Under the pieces are notes generated by a model. The model was not told where the DNA came from. It ran no database searches and worked only from the letters and a program-made list of their open reading frames with translations. A DNA stretch of 38,876 nt, from positions 1 through 38,876 of the forward strand of contig WPIO01000479.1 in assembly GCA_009760855.2 (NCBI GenBank), read 5' to 3'. Positions 1 to 9,854 of the stretch are shown in pieces. The DNA is from Cristatella mucedo. Taxonomy: Eukaryota > Bryozoa > Phylactolaemata > Cristatellidae. The first letter of the stretch is position 1. The number at the start of each line of letters is the position of its first letter. The position numbers were made by a program, and so were the translations under genes.

Positions 1-399
1 CTCCGACTCTTCAGACATGCCTGCTCGTTCACCAATCTGGTGATCTACTCAAATGCCTGTTTGGTCGCAAGCCTCGTGATCTGCTGAGATGCCCAGTCTG
101 TCACCTGCCACGTGATCTGCCGACATGCGTCCTCGTTTGCAATCTTCGTGATCTTCAGACACGCCAGTTCGGTCACCAAGCTCGTGATCAACAGAAATGC
201 ATGTTCGGTCACCAGCCTCGTGATTTGCCGACATGCATCTGCGTTTGTGAACCTCGAACTCTTCAGACATGCCTGCTCGGTCACCAATTTGGTGATCTGC
301 TGACATGCCCATTCGGTCACCAATCTTGTGATCTGCTGCAATGCCTGTTTGATCACCAGCCTCGTGATCTGATGACATGTCCGGACGTTCACAGGCTTC

Positions 400-471
400 G
401 TGATCAGCCGACATGCATGTTACTTAGCCTATCTAGTATTCTGCAGTTATGCCTGTTCGATCACCAATTTG
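400..471. repeat. B-C marker dimer (first of about 45)
   Basis: Two linked monomers: B (400-435) carries CTTACTTAGCCAATCTA and C (436-471) opens with GTATTCTGCAG in place of GTGATCTGCAG or similar. They always occur together in this order. B starts were found at 400, 1609, 2328, 2580, 3371, 3932, 5120, 6329, 7049, 7337, 8163, 8846, 9855, 10684, 12230, 12770, 13202, 13633, 14641, 14929, 15757, 16297, 16945, 17233, 17665, 18492, 19030, 19570, 20219, 20506, 20938, 21764, 22304, 22988, 23549, 24989, 25815, 27075, 28911, 30099, 31718, 32402, 33700, 34383, 35175, 35427, 36146 and 37478. Read on the minus strand, the dimer puts stops (TAG, TAA) into both open frames. It is the best landmark for higher-order units; spacings are mostly multiples of 36, with 288, 432, 540 and 720 recurring. 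Confidence 0.9.
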
Positions 472-477
472 GTGATC
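459..477. promoter_or_regulatory. Perfect 19-bp dyad at a monomer junction (possible binding site or hairpin)
   Basis: GATCACCAATTTGGTGATC has 9-bp arms around one central T. It is the perfect form of a junction motif present in hundreds of monomers as TCACCAATYTGGTGA (monomer position 26 through position 4 of the next). Identical perfect copies are at 5179-5197 and 14,700-14,718. The symmetry is seen directly; a role in protein binding or hairpin extrusion is inference. Confidence 0.5.
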
Positions 478-1299
478 TGCTGACATGCGTGATTTGTCAC
501 CAGACTCGCGATCTGACGACGTATCCGGACATTCAGGGGCTTCGTGATAAGCCGACATGGGTCTTTGTTTGCAAACCTCTTGATCTTCAGACATTCCTGT
601 TCTGTCACCAATCGGGTGATCTGCTGACATTCCTGTTTGGTCGACAGCCTCATGATCTGATGACATGACCATTCGGTCACCTCCCTTATGATCTGCCTAC
701 TTCCGTCTTTGTTTGCCAACCTTGTGATCTTCAGACATGCCTGTTCGGTCACCGATCTGGTGATCTACAGAAATGCATGTTCGGTCACCAGCCTTGTGAT
801 CTGCCGACATGCATCTGCGTTTGTGAACCTCGGACTCTTCAGACATGCCTGCTCGGTCACCAATCTGGTGAACTACTTAAATGCCTGTTTGGTCACCAGC
901 ATCGTGATCCGCCGAGATGCCCATTTGGTCACCTCCCACGTGATCTGCCGACATGCGTCCTCGTTTGCAAACATCGGGATCTTCAGACATGCCTGTTCGG
1001 TCACCAAGCTCGTGATCTACAGAAATGTATCTTCGGTCACCATCCTCGTTATTTGCCGACATGCATCTGCGTTTGTGAACCTCGGACTCTTCAGACATGA
1101 CTGCTCGGTCACCAATTTGGTGATCTGCTGACATGCATGATTTGTCATCAGACTCGCGATCTGACGACGTATCCGGACATTCAGGGGCTTCGCGATCAGC
1201 CGACATGGGTCTCTTTTTGCCAACCTCCTGATGTTCAGACATTCCTGTTCTGTCACCAATCTGGTGATCTGCTGAAATGCCTGTTTTGTCACCAGCCTC

Positions 1300-1320
1300 G
1301 TGATCGGATGACATGTCCTC
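1300..1320. repeat. 21-bp truncated monomer
   Basis: GTGATCGGATGACATGTCCTC is joined directly to GTTATTTGCCGACATGC at 1321. This monomer lost 15 bp of its second half. The same joint occurs at 3623-3643, 6020-6040 and 23,240-23,260, always before the GTTATTT monomer, so the four copies descend from one deletion. It moves the array phase by 21 but keeps any reading frame, since 15 is a multiple of three. Confidence 0.92.
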
Positions 1321-2974
1321 GTTATTTGCCGACATGCATCTGAGTTTGTGAACCCCGGACTCTTCAGACATGACTGCTCGGTCACCAATCTGGTGATCTT
1401 CTGACATGCGTGTTTTGTCACCAGACTCGTGATCTGATGACATCCCCGGACGTTCAGGGGCTTCGCGATCAGCCGACATGGGTCTCTGTTTGCCAACCTC
1501 CTGATCTTCAGACATTCCTGTTCTGTCACCAATCTGGTGATCTGCTGAAATACCTGTTTTGTCACCAGCCTCGTGATCTGATGACATGTCCGGACGTTCA
1601 CAGGCTTCGTAATCAGCCGACATGCGTCTTACTTAGCCAATCTAGTATTTTGCAGACATGCCCTTTCGGCGACCAATTTGGTGATCTGCTTACATGTGTG
1701 ATTTGTCACAAGACTCGCGATCTGACGACATACCCGGACGTTCAGGGGCTTCGCGATCAGCCGACATGGGTCTTTGTTTGCCGACCTCCTGATCTGCAGA
1801 CATTCTTGTTCTGTCACCAATCGGGTGATCTGCTGACATGCCTGTTTGGTCGAAAGACTCAAGATCTGATGAGATGACCGTTCGGTCACCTTCCTCGTGA
1901 TCTGCCGACATGCATCCTCGTTTGCCAACCTCACGATGTTCAGAAATTCCGGTTCTGTCACCAATCGGGTGAACTACAGAAATGCATGTTCGGTCACCAG
2001 CCTCGTGATCTGCCGACATGCATCTGCATTTGTGAACCTCCGACTCTTCAGACATGCCTGCTCGTTCACCAATCTGGTGATCTACTCAAATGCCTGTTTG
2101 GTCGCAAGCCTCGTGATCTGCTGAGATGCCCAGTCTGTCACCTGCCACGTGATCTGCCGACATCCATCTGCGTTTGTGAATCTCGGACTCTTCACACATA
2201 CCTGCTCGGTCAGCAATCTGGTGATCTGCTGACATGCCCATTCGGTCACTAATCTGGTAATCAGCGGAAATGTCTGTTTTGTCACTGCCTCGTGATCTGA
2301 AGACATGCCCGGACGTTCACAGGCTTCGTGATCAGCGGACATGCGTCTTACTTAGCCAATCTAGTATTCTGCAGACATGCCTGTTCGGTCACCAATCTGG
2401 TGATCTACAGAAATGCACGTTCGGTCACCAGCCTCGTGATCTGTTGACATGCATCTGCGTTTGTGAACCTCGGACTCTTCAAACATGCCTGCTCGTTCAC
2501 CAATGTGGTGATATACCTAAATGCCTGTTTGATCACCAGCCTCGTGATCTGATGACATGTCCGGACGTTCACAGGCTTCGTGATCAGCCGACATGCGTCT
2601 TACTTAGCCAATCTAGTATTCTGCAGACATGCCTGTTCGGTCACCAATTTGGTGATCTGCTGACATGCATGATTTGTCACCAGACTCGCGATCTGACGAC
2701 GTACCCGGACATTCAGTGCTTCGTGATCAGCCGACATGGGTCTTTGTTTGCCAACCACTTGATCTTCAGACATTCGTGTTCTGTCACCAATCGGGTGATC
2801 TGCTGACATTCCTGTTTGGTCGCCAGCCTCATGATCTGATGACACGACCATTTGGTCACCTCCCTCGTGATCTGCCCACATCCGTCTTCGTTTGCCAACC
2901 TTGTGATCTTCAGACATGCCTGTTCGGTCACCAATCTGGTGATCTACAAAAATGCATGTTTGGTCACATGCCTT

Positions 2975-3262
2975 GTGATCTGCCGACATCCATCTGCGTT
3001 TGTAAACCTCGGACTCTTCAGACATGCCTGCTCGGTCACCAATCTGGTGATCTGCTTAAATGCCTGTTTGGTCACCAGCCTCGTGATCTGCTGACATCCG
3101 TCTGCGTTTGTAAACCTCGAACTCTTCAGACATGCCTGCTCGGTCACCAATCTGGTGATCTACTTAAATGCCTGTTTAGTCAACAGCCTCGTGATCTGCC
3201 GACATGCATCTGCGTTTGTGAACCTCGAACTCTTCAGACATGCCTGCTCGGTCAGCTATTTG
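2975..3262. repeat. 108-bp (three-monomer) local expansion
   Basis: The trio of monomers beginning GTGATCTGCCGACATSCATC, GRACTCTTCAGACATGCC and GTGATCTRCTTAAATGCC is repeated here. Starts are at 2975, 3083 and 3191, and the third copy lacks its last member. The matching place in Y' (about 22,690-22,870) has one trio fewer, which accounts for the 108-base offset change. Confidence 0.85.
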
Positions 3263-3622
3263 GTGATCTGCTGACATGCCCATTCGGGCACATATCTAGT
3301 GATCTGCTGAAATGCCTGTTTGATCACCAGCCTCGTGATCTGATGACATGTCCAGACGTTCACAGGCTTCGTGATCAGCCGACATGCGATTTACTTAGCC
3401 AATCTAGTATTCTGCAGACATGCCTGTTCAATCACCAATTCGGTGATCTGCTGACATGCGTGATTTGTCACCAGACTCGCGATCTGACGACGTATCCGGA
3501 CATTCAGGGGCTTCGCGATCAGCCGACATGGGTCTCTGTTTGCCAACCTCCTGATCTTCAGACATTCCTGTTCTGTCACCAATCTGGTGATCTGCTGAAA
3601 TGCCTGTTTTGTCACCAGCCTC

Positions 3623-3643
3623 GTGATCTGATGACATGTCCTC
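3623..3643. repeat. 21-bp truncated monomer
   Basis: Copy of the deletion described at 1300-1320, here in block Y. Monomer phase goes from 23 to 8 (mod 36). Confidence 0.92.
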
Positions 3644-5178
3644 GTTATTTGCCGACATGCATCTGCGTTTGTGAACCTCGGACTCTTCAGACATGACTGC
3701 TCGGTCACCAATCTGGTGATCTTCTGACATGCGTGTTTTGTCACCAGACTCGTGATCTGATGACATCCCCGGACGTTCAGGGGCTTCGCGATCAGCCGAC
3801 ATGGGTCTCTGTTTGCCAACCTCCTGATCTTCAGACATTCCTGTTCTGTCACCAATCAGGTGATCTGCTGAAATGCCTGTTTTGTCACCAGCCTCGTGAT
3901 ATGATGACATGTCCCGACGTTCACAGGCTTCGTGATCAGCCGACATGCGTCTTACTTTGCCAATCTAGTATTCTGCAGACATGCCCTTTCGGCGACTAAT
4001 TTGGTGATCTGCTTACATGTGTGATTTGTCACCAGACTCGCGATCTGACGACATACCCGGACGTTCAGGGGCTTCGCGATCAGCCGACATGGGTCTTTGT
4101 TTGCCAACCTCCTGATCTTCAGACATTCTTGTTCTGTCACCAATCGGGTGATCTGCTGACATGCCTGTTTGGTCGAAAGACTCATGATCTGATGACATGA
4201 CCGTCCGGTCACCTTCCTCGTGATCTGCCGACATGCATCCTCGTTTGCCAACCTCATGATCTTCAGAAAATCCGGTTCTGTCACCAATCGGGTGATCTAC
4301 AGAAATGCATGTTCGGTCACCAGCCTCGTGATCTGCCGACATGCATCTGCATTTGTGAACCTCCGACTCTTCAGACATGCCTGCTCGTTCACCAATCTGG
4401 TGATCTACTCAAATGCCTGTTTGGTCGCAAGCCTCGTGATCTGCTGAGATGCCCAGTCTGTCACCTGCCACGTGATCTGCCGACATGCGTCCTCGTTTGC
4501 AATCCTCGTGATCTTCAGACACGCCTGTTCGGTCACCAAGCTCGTGATCAACAGAAATGCATGTTCGGTCACCAGCCTCGTGATTTGCCGACATGCATCT
4601 GCGTTTGTGAACCTCGGACTCTTCAGACATGCCAGCTCGGTCACCAATCTAGTATTCTAGTCAAATGCCTGTTTGGTCACCAGCCTCGTGATCTGCCGAG
4701 ATGCCCATTCGGTCACCTGCCACGTAATCCGCCGACAAGCGTCCTTGTTTTCAAACCTCGTGATCTTCAGACATGCCTGTTCGGTTACCTAGCTCGTGAT
4801 CTTCAGAAATGCATGTTTTGTCACCAGCCTCGTGATCTGCCGACATGCATCTGCGTTTGTGAACCTCGAACTCTTCAGACATGCCTGCTCGGTCACCAAT
4901 CTGGTGATCTACTTAAATGCCTGTTTGGTCACCAGCCTCGTGATCTGCCGACATGCATCTGCGTTTGTGAACCTCGAACTCTTCAGACATGCCTGCTCGG
5001 TCACCAATTTGGTGATCTGCTGACATGCCCATTCGGTCACCAATCTTGTGATCTGCTGCAATGCCTGTTTGATCACCAGCCTCGTGATCTGATGACATGT
5101 CCGGACGTTCACAGGCTTCGTGATCAGCCGACATGCATGTTACTTAGCCTATGTAGTATTCTGCAGTTATGCCTGTTC

Positions 5179-5197
5179 GATCACCAATTTGGTGATC
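5179..5197. promoter_or_regulatory. Perfect 19-bp dyad at a monomer junction
   Basis: Same perfect palindrome as at 459-477, in the X' copy. It was preserved through the duplication. Function not known. Confidence 0.5.
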
Positions 5198-6019
5198 TGC
5201 TGACATGCGTGATTTGTCACCAGAGTCGCGATCTGACGACGTATCCGGACATTCAGGGGCTTCGTGATAAGCCGACATGGGTCTTTGTTTGCAAACCTCT
5301 TGATCTTCAGACATTCCTGTTCTGTCACCAATCGGGTGATCTGCTGACATTCCTGTTTGGTCGACAGCCTCATGATCTGATGACATGACCATTCGGTCAC
5401 CTCCCTTATGATCTGCCTACTTCCGTCTTTGTTTGCCAACCTTGTGATCTTCAGACATGCCTGTTCGGTCACCGATCTGGTAATCTACAGAAATGCATGT
5501 TCGGTCACCAGCCTGGTGATCTGCCGACATGCATCTGCGTTTGTGAACCTCGGACTCTTCAGACATGCCTGCTCGGTCACCAATCTGGTGATCTACTTAA
5601 ATGCCTGTTTGGTCACCAGCATCGTGATCCGCCGAGATGCCCATTTGGTCACCTCCCACGTGATCTGCCGACATGCGTCCTCGTTTGCAAACATCGGGAT
5701 CTTCAGACATGCCTGTTCGGTCACCAAGCTCGTGATCTACAGAAATGTATCTTCGGTCACCATCCTCGTTATTTGCCGACATGCATCTGCGTTTGTGAAC
5801 CTCGGACTCTTCAGACATGACTGCTCGGTCACCAATTTGGTGATCTGCTGACATGCGTGATTTGTCATCAGACTTGCGATCTGACGACGTATCCGGACAT
5901 TCAGGGGCTTCGCGATCAGCCGACATGGGTCTCTTTTTGCCAACCTCCTGATGTTCAGCCATTCCTGTTCTGTCACCAATCTGGTGATCTGCTGAAATGC
6001 CTGTTTTGTCACCAGCCTC

Positions 6020-6040
6020 GTGATCTGATGACATGTCCTC
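6020..6040. repeat. 21-bp truncated monomer
   Basis: Copy of the same deletion in block X'. It has GTGATCTG where the left copy has GTGATCGG. Phase goes from 8 to 29. Confidence 0.92.
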
Positions 6041-7107
6041 GTTATTTGCCGACATGCATCTGAGTTTGTGAACCCCGGACTCTTCAGACATGACTGCTCG
6101 GTCACCAATCTGGTGATCTTCTGACATGCGTGTTTTGTCACCAGACTCGTGATCTGATGACATCCCCGGACGTTCAGGGGCTTCGCGATCAGCCGACATG
6201 GGTCTCTGTTTGCCAACCTCCTGATCTTCAGACATTCCTGTTCTGTCACCAATCTGGTGATCTGCTGAAATACCTGTTTTGTCACCAGCCTCGTGATCTG
6301 ATGACATGTCCGGACGTTCACAGGCTTCGTAATCAGCCGACATGCGTCTTACTTAGCCAATCTAGTATTTTGCAGACATGCCCTTTCGGCGACCAATTTG
6401 GTGATCTGCTTACATGTGTGATTTGTCACAAGACTCGCGATCTGACGACATACCCGGACGTTCAGGGGCTTCGCGATCAGCCGACATGGGTCTTTGTTTG
6501 CCGACCTCCTGATCTTCAGACATTCTTGTTCTGTCACCAATCGGGTGATCTGCTGACATGCCTGTTTGGTCGAAAGACTCAAGATCTGATGAGATGACCG
6601 TTCGGTCACCTTCCTCGTGATCTGCCGACATGCATCCTCGTTTGCCAACCTCACGATCTTCAGAAATTCCGGTTCTGTCACCAATCGGGTGAACTACAGA
6701 AATGCATGTTCGGTCACCAGCCTCGTGATCTGCCGACATGCATCTGCATTTGTGAACCTCCGACTCTTCAGACATGCCTGCTCGTTCACCAATCTGGTGA
6801 TCTACTCAAATGCCTGTTTGGTCGCAAGCCTCGTGATCTGCTGAGATGCCCAGTCTGTCACCTGCCACGTGATCTGCCGACATCCATCTGCGTTTGTGAA
6901 TCTCGGACTCTTCACACATACCTGCTCGGTCAGCAATCTGGTGATCTGCTGACATGCCCATTCGGTCACTAATCTGGTAATCAGCGGAAATGTCTGTTTT
7001 GTCACTGGCCTCGTGATCTGAAGACATGCCCGGACGTTCACAGGCTTCGTGATCAGCGGACATGCGTCTTACTTAGCCAATCTAGTATTCTGCAGACATG
7101 CCTGTTC

Positions 7108-8700
7108 TGTCACCAATTTGGTGATCTGCTTACATGTGTGATTTGTCACCAGACTCGCGATCTGACAACATACCCGGACGTTCAGGGGCTTCGCGATCAG
7201 CCGACATGCGTCTTTGTTTTCCAACCTCCTGATCTTCAGACATTCCTGTTCTGTCACCAATGTGATGATCGGCTGTAATGCCTGTTTTGTCACCAGCCAC
7301 GTGATCTGATGTCATGTCCGGACGTTCACAGGCTTCGTGATCAGCCGACATGCATCTTACTTAGCCAATCTAGTATTCTGCAGACATGCCTGTTGGGTCA
7401 CCAATCTGGTGATCTGCTTACATGCGTGTTTTGTCACCAGACTCGCGATCTGACGACATGCTTGGACGTTCAGGGGCTTCTTGATCAGCCGACACGGGTC
7501 GTTTTTAGCCAACCTCCTGATCTTTAGACATTCCTGTTCTGTCACCACTCGGGTGATCTGCAGACATGCCGGCTTGGTCGACAAACTCATGATGTGGTGA
7601 CGTGACCGTCCGGTCACCTTCTTCGTCATCTGCCGACATGCATCCTCGTTTACTAACCTTGTGATCTTCAGACATGCCTGTTCGGTCACCAATCAGGTGA
7701 TCTACAGAAATGCTTGTTCGGTCACCAGCCTCGTGATATGCCGACATGCATCTGCGTTTGTTAACCTCAGACGCTTTAGACATGCCTGATCGGTCAGCAA
7801 TCTGGCGATCTACTCAAATGCCTGTTTGGTCACAAGCCTCGTGATCTGCCGAGACCCATTAGTTCACCTGCCACGTCATCTGCCGACATGCGTGTTAGTT
7901 TGCAAACCTCGCGATCTTCAGACATGCCTTTTCGGTCACCAAGCTCGTGATCTTCAGAAATGCATGTTTGGTCACCAGCCTCGTGATCTGCCGACATGCA
8001 TCTGCAATTCTATACCTCGAACTCTTCAGACATGCCTTCTCGGTCACCAATCTGGTGATCTTCAGACATTCCTGTTCTGTCACCAATCTGGCGATCTGCT
8101 GAAATGCCTATTTGGTCACCGGCTTCGTGATCTGATGACAATTCCGGACATTCACAGGCTTCGTGATCAGCCGACATGCGTCTTACTTAGCCAATGTAGT
8201 ATTCTGCAGACATGCCTGTTCGGTCACCAATTTGGTGATCTGCTGACATGCGTGTTTTGTCACCAGACTCGCGATCTGACGACGTACCCACACATTCAGG
8301 GGCTTCGTGATCAGCCGACATGGGTCTTTGTTTGCCAACCTCTTGATCTTCAGACATTCCTGTTCTGTCACATATCGGGTGATCTGCTGACATGCCTGCT
8401 CTGTCGACAGACTCATGATCTGATGACATGACCATACGGTCACCTCCCTCGTGATCTGCCGACATGCGTCCTCGTTTACAAGCCTTGTGATCTTAAGTCA
8501 TGCCTGTTCGGTCACCAATCTGGTGATCTACAGAAATGCATGTTCGGTCACCAGCCTCGTGATCTGTTGACATGCATCTGCGTTTGTGAACCTCGGACTC
8601 TTCAAACATGCCTGCTCGTTCACCAATCGGGTGATATACTCAAATGCCGGTTTGATCTCCAGCCTCGTGATCTGCCGACATGCATCTGCGTTTGTATACC
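7108..8700. repeat. Array block Z
   Basis: Monomers only. From about 7260 to 8660 the block matches 20,861-22,260 at a constant offset of 13,601, including the 34-bp monomer at 7841-7874. The part 7290 to about 7850 has further copies near 14,880 (offset 7592), 17,616 and 20,890. Identity is lower than in the X pair, with several substitutions per monomer group, so this is an older exchange. B-C dimers are at 7337 and 8163. Confidence 0.82.
7841..7874. repeat. 34-bp monomer (two-base deletion)
   Basis: The monomer reads GAGACCCATTAGTTCACC where its full-length relatives read GAGATGCCCATTCGGTCACC, a loss of two bases. Further copies, with GACCCATTGGTTCACC, are at 15,433-15,466, 18,170-18,203, 18,708-18,741, 21,442-21,475 and 25,493-25,526. 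All are followed by CGTCATCTGCC or CGTGATCTGCC and clearly share one origin. Confidence 0.9.
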
Positions 8701-9854
8701 TCGAACTCTTCAGACATGCCTTCTCGGTCACCAATCTGGTGATCAGCTGACATGCCCATTCGATCACCAATCTGGTGATCTGCTGAATGGCTGTTTGGTC
8801 ACCAGCCTCGTGACCTGATGACATGTCCAGGCGTTCACAGGCTTCGTGACCAGCCGACATGCGTCTTACTTAGCCAATCTAGTATTCTGCAGACATGCCT
8901 GTTCGGTCACCAATCTGGTGATCTGCTGACAGTCGTGATTTGTCAGCAGACTCGCGATCTGACGACATGCCAGGACCTTCTGGGGCTTCGTGATCATCCG
9001 ACATGGGTCTCTGTTTGCCAGGCTCCTGATCTTCAGACATTCTGGTTCTGTCACCAATCGGGTGAGCTGCTGACGTGCCTGTTTACACGACAGCCTTATG
9101 ATCTGATGACATGACCATTCGGTCACCTCCCTCGTGATCTGCCGACATGCGTCCTCGTTTGCCAACCTTGTGATCTTCAGACATGCCTGTTCGGTCACCA
9201 ATCTGGTGATCTACAGAAATGCATGTTTGGTCACCAGCCTTGTGATCTGCCGAGATGCCCATTCGGTCACCTGCCACGTGATCTGCCGACATGCATCTGC
9301 GTTTGTGAACCTCGGACGCTTCAGACATGCCTGTTCGGTCACCAATCTGGTGATCTACATAAATGCTTGTTCAGTAACAAGCCTTGTGATCTGCCGAGAT
9401 GCCCATTCGGTCACCTGCCACGTGATCTGCCGACATGCATCCTCCTTTGCAAACCTCGTGATCTTCATACATGCCTTTTCGGTCACAGAGCTCGTGATCT
9501 ACAGAAATGCATGTGCGGTCACCAGCCTCGTGATCTGCCGACATCCATCTGCGTTTGTGAACCACGGACTCTTCAGACATGCCTGCTTGGTCACCTATCT
9601 GGTGATCTTCTCAAACGCCTATTTGGTCACTAGCCTCGTGATCTGCCGAGATGCCCATTTGGTCACCTGCCACGTGTTCTGCCGACATGTGTTCTCTGTT
9701 TGCAAACCTCGTTATCTTCAGATATGCCGTTTCGGTCACCAATCTGGTGATCTTCTGACATGCCTATTCGGTCACCAATCTGGTGATCTGCTGAAATGCC
9801 TGTTTTGTGACTAGCCTCGTGATCTGATGACATGTCCGGACGTTAGCAGGCTTT
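8701..9854. repeat. Array segment rich in CCACGTGATC monomers
   Basis: Monomers only. The segment 9134-9674 repeats a short series whose second halves end in CTGCCAC, so the junction with the next GTGATC creates CACGTG several times (for example near 9279, 9418 and 9671). Two length variants shift the phase. The monomer at 8775-8809 is 35 bp (one A lost in the GAAATG context), and the monomer at 9674-9710 is 37 bp (an extra base in the TGTTCTCTGTTTGC context). I saw no long duplicate of this segment elsewhere in the window. Confidence 0.8.

Larger units (their letters stand above)
1..2386. repeat. Array block X, left copy of a 2.1-2.4 kb duplicated segment
   Basis: This block aligns to 4361-7107. 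Bases 1 to about 240 match at offset 4360, and about 232 to 2290 match at offset 4720. The 360-base change of offset equals ten monomers that are present on the right (about 4,600-4,960) and absent here. I counted roughly 15 differences over about 2.1 kb. One is a one-base deletion in the monomer at 2257-2291 (35 bp) that the right copy lacks. The block contains B-C marker dimers at 400, 1609 and 2328 and a 21-bp truncated monomer at 1300-1320. Its homology continues to base 1, so the duplicated unit extends beyond the window on the left. Confidence 0.9.
2387..4360. repeat. Array block Y, between the two X copies
   Basis: This stretch is monomers only. From about 2410 to 4948 it matches 22,134-24,565, first at offset 19,724-19,725 and then at 19,617. 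The offset change of 108 bases is three monomers, explained by the local M-N-O trimer expansion at 2975-3262. Its right part (3464 to about 4475) also resembles block X (1141 to about 2150, offset 2323), including the 21-bp truncated monomer at 3623-3643. A one-base deletion at about 2711 (GCTTC context preceded by CAGT instead of CAGGGG) makes the monomer at 2688-2722 35 bp. B-C dimers lie at 2580, 3371 and 3932. Confidence 0.85.
4361..7107. repeat. Array block X', right copy of the duplicated segment
   Basis: Near-identical to 1-2386, as described there, with ten extra monomers around 4,600-4,960. The homology stops near 7107: after the B-C dimer at 7049 the sequence changes to a different monomer order, whereas the left copy continues as block Y. 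The extra monomers also occur at 24,240-24,565, inside the distant Y' copy, so the left X copy probably lost them rather than the right copy gaining them. A 21-bp truncated monomer is at 6020-6040 and B-C dimers are at 5120, 6329 and 7049. Confidence 0.88.

Noticed and set aside
1892-1932. CENP-B box-like match in the CCTCGTTTGCCAACC or CTTCGTTTGCCAACC monomers
   Set aside because: TTCG is present, but the required downstream A and CGGG of the CENP-B box are missing at the right spacing. The resemblance is only to the first four bases.
4309-5388. Plus-strand 359-codon ORF with Cys- and His-rich 12-residue repeats (as at 2665-3696 and 16,530-17,501)
   Set aside because: The repeat CxxC/H look comes from translating the satellite. 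The frame is closed regularly by TGA in monomers reading ATGACATGACC, ORF ends vary between near-identical blocks, and three other frames are equally open. No start context, intron signals or recognisable domain were seen.
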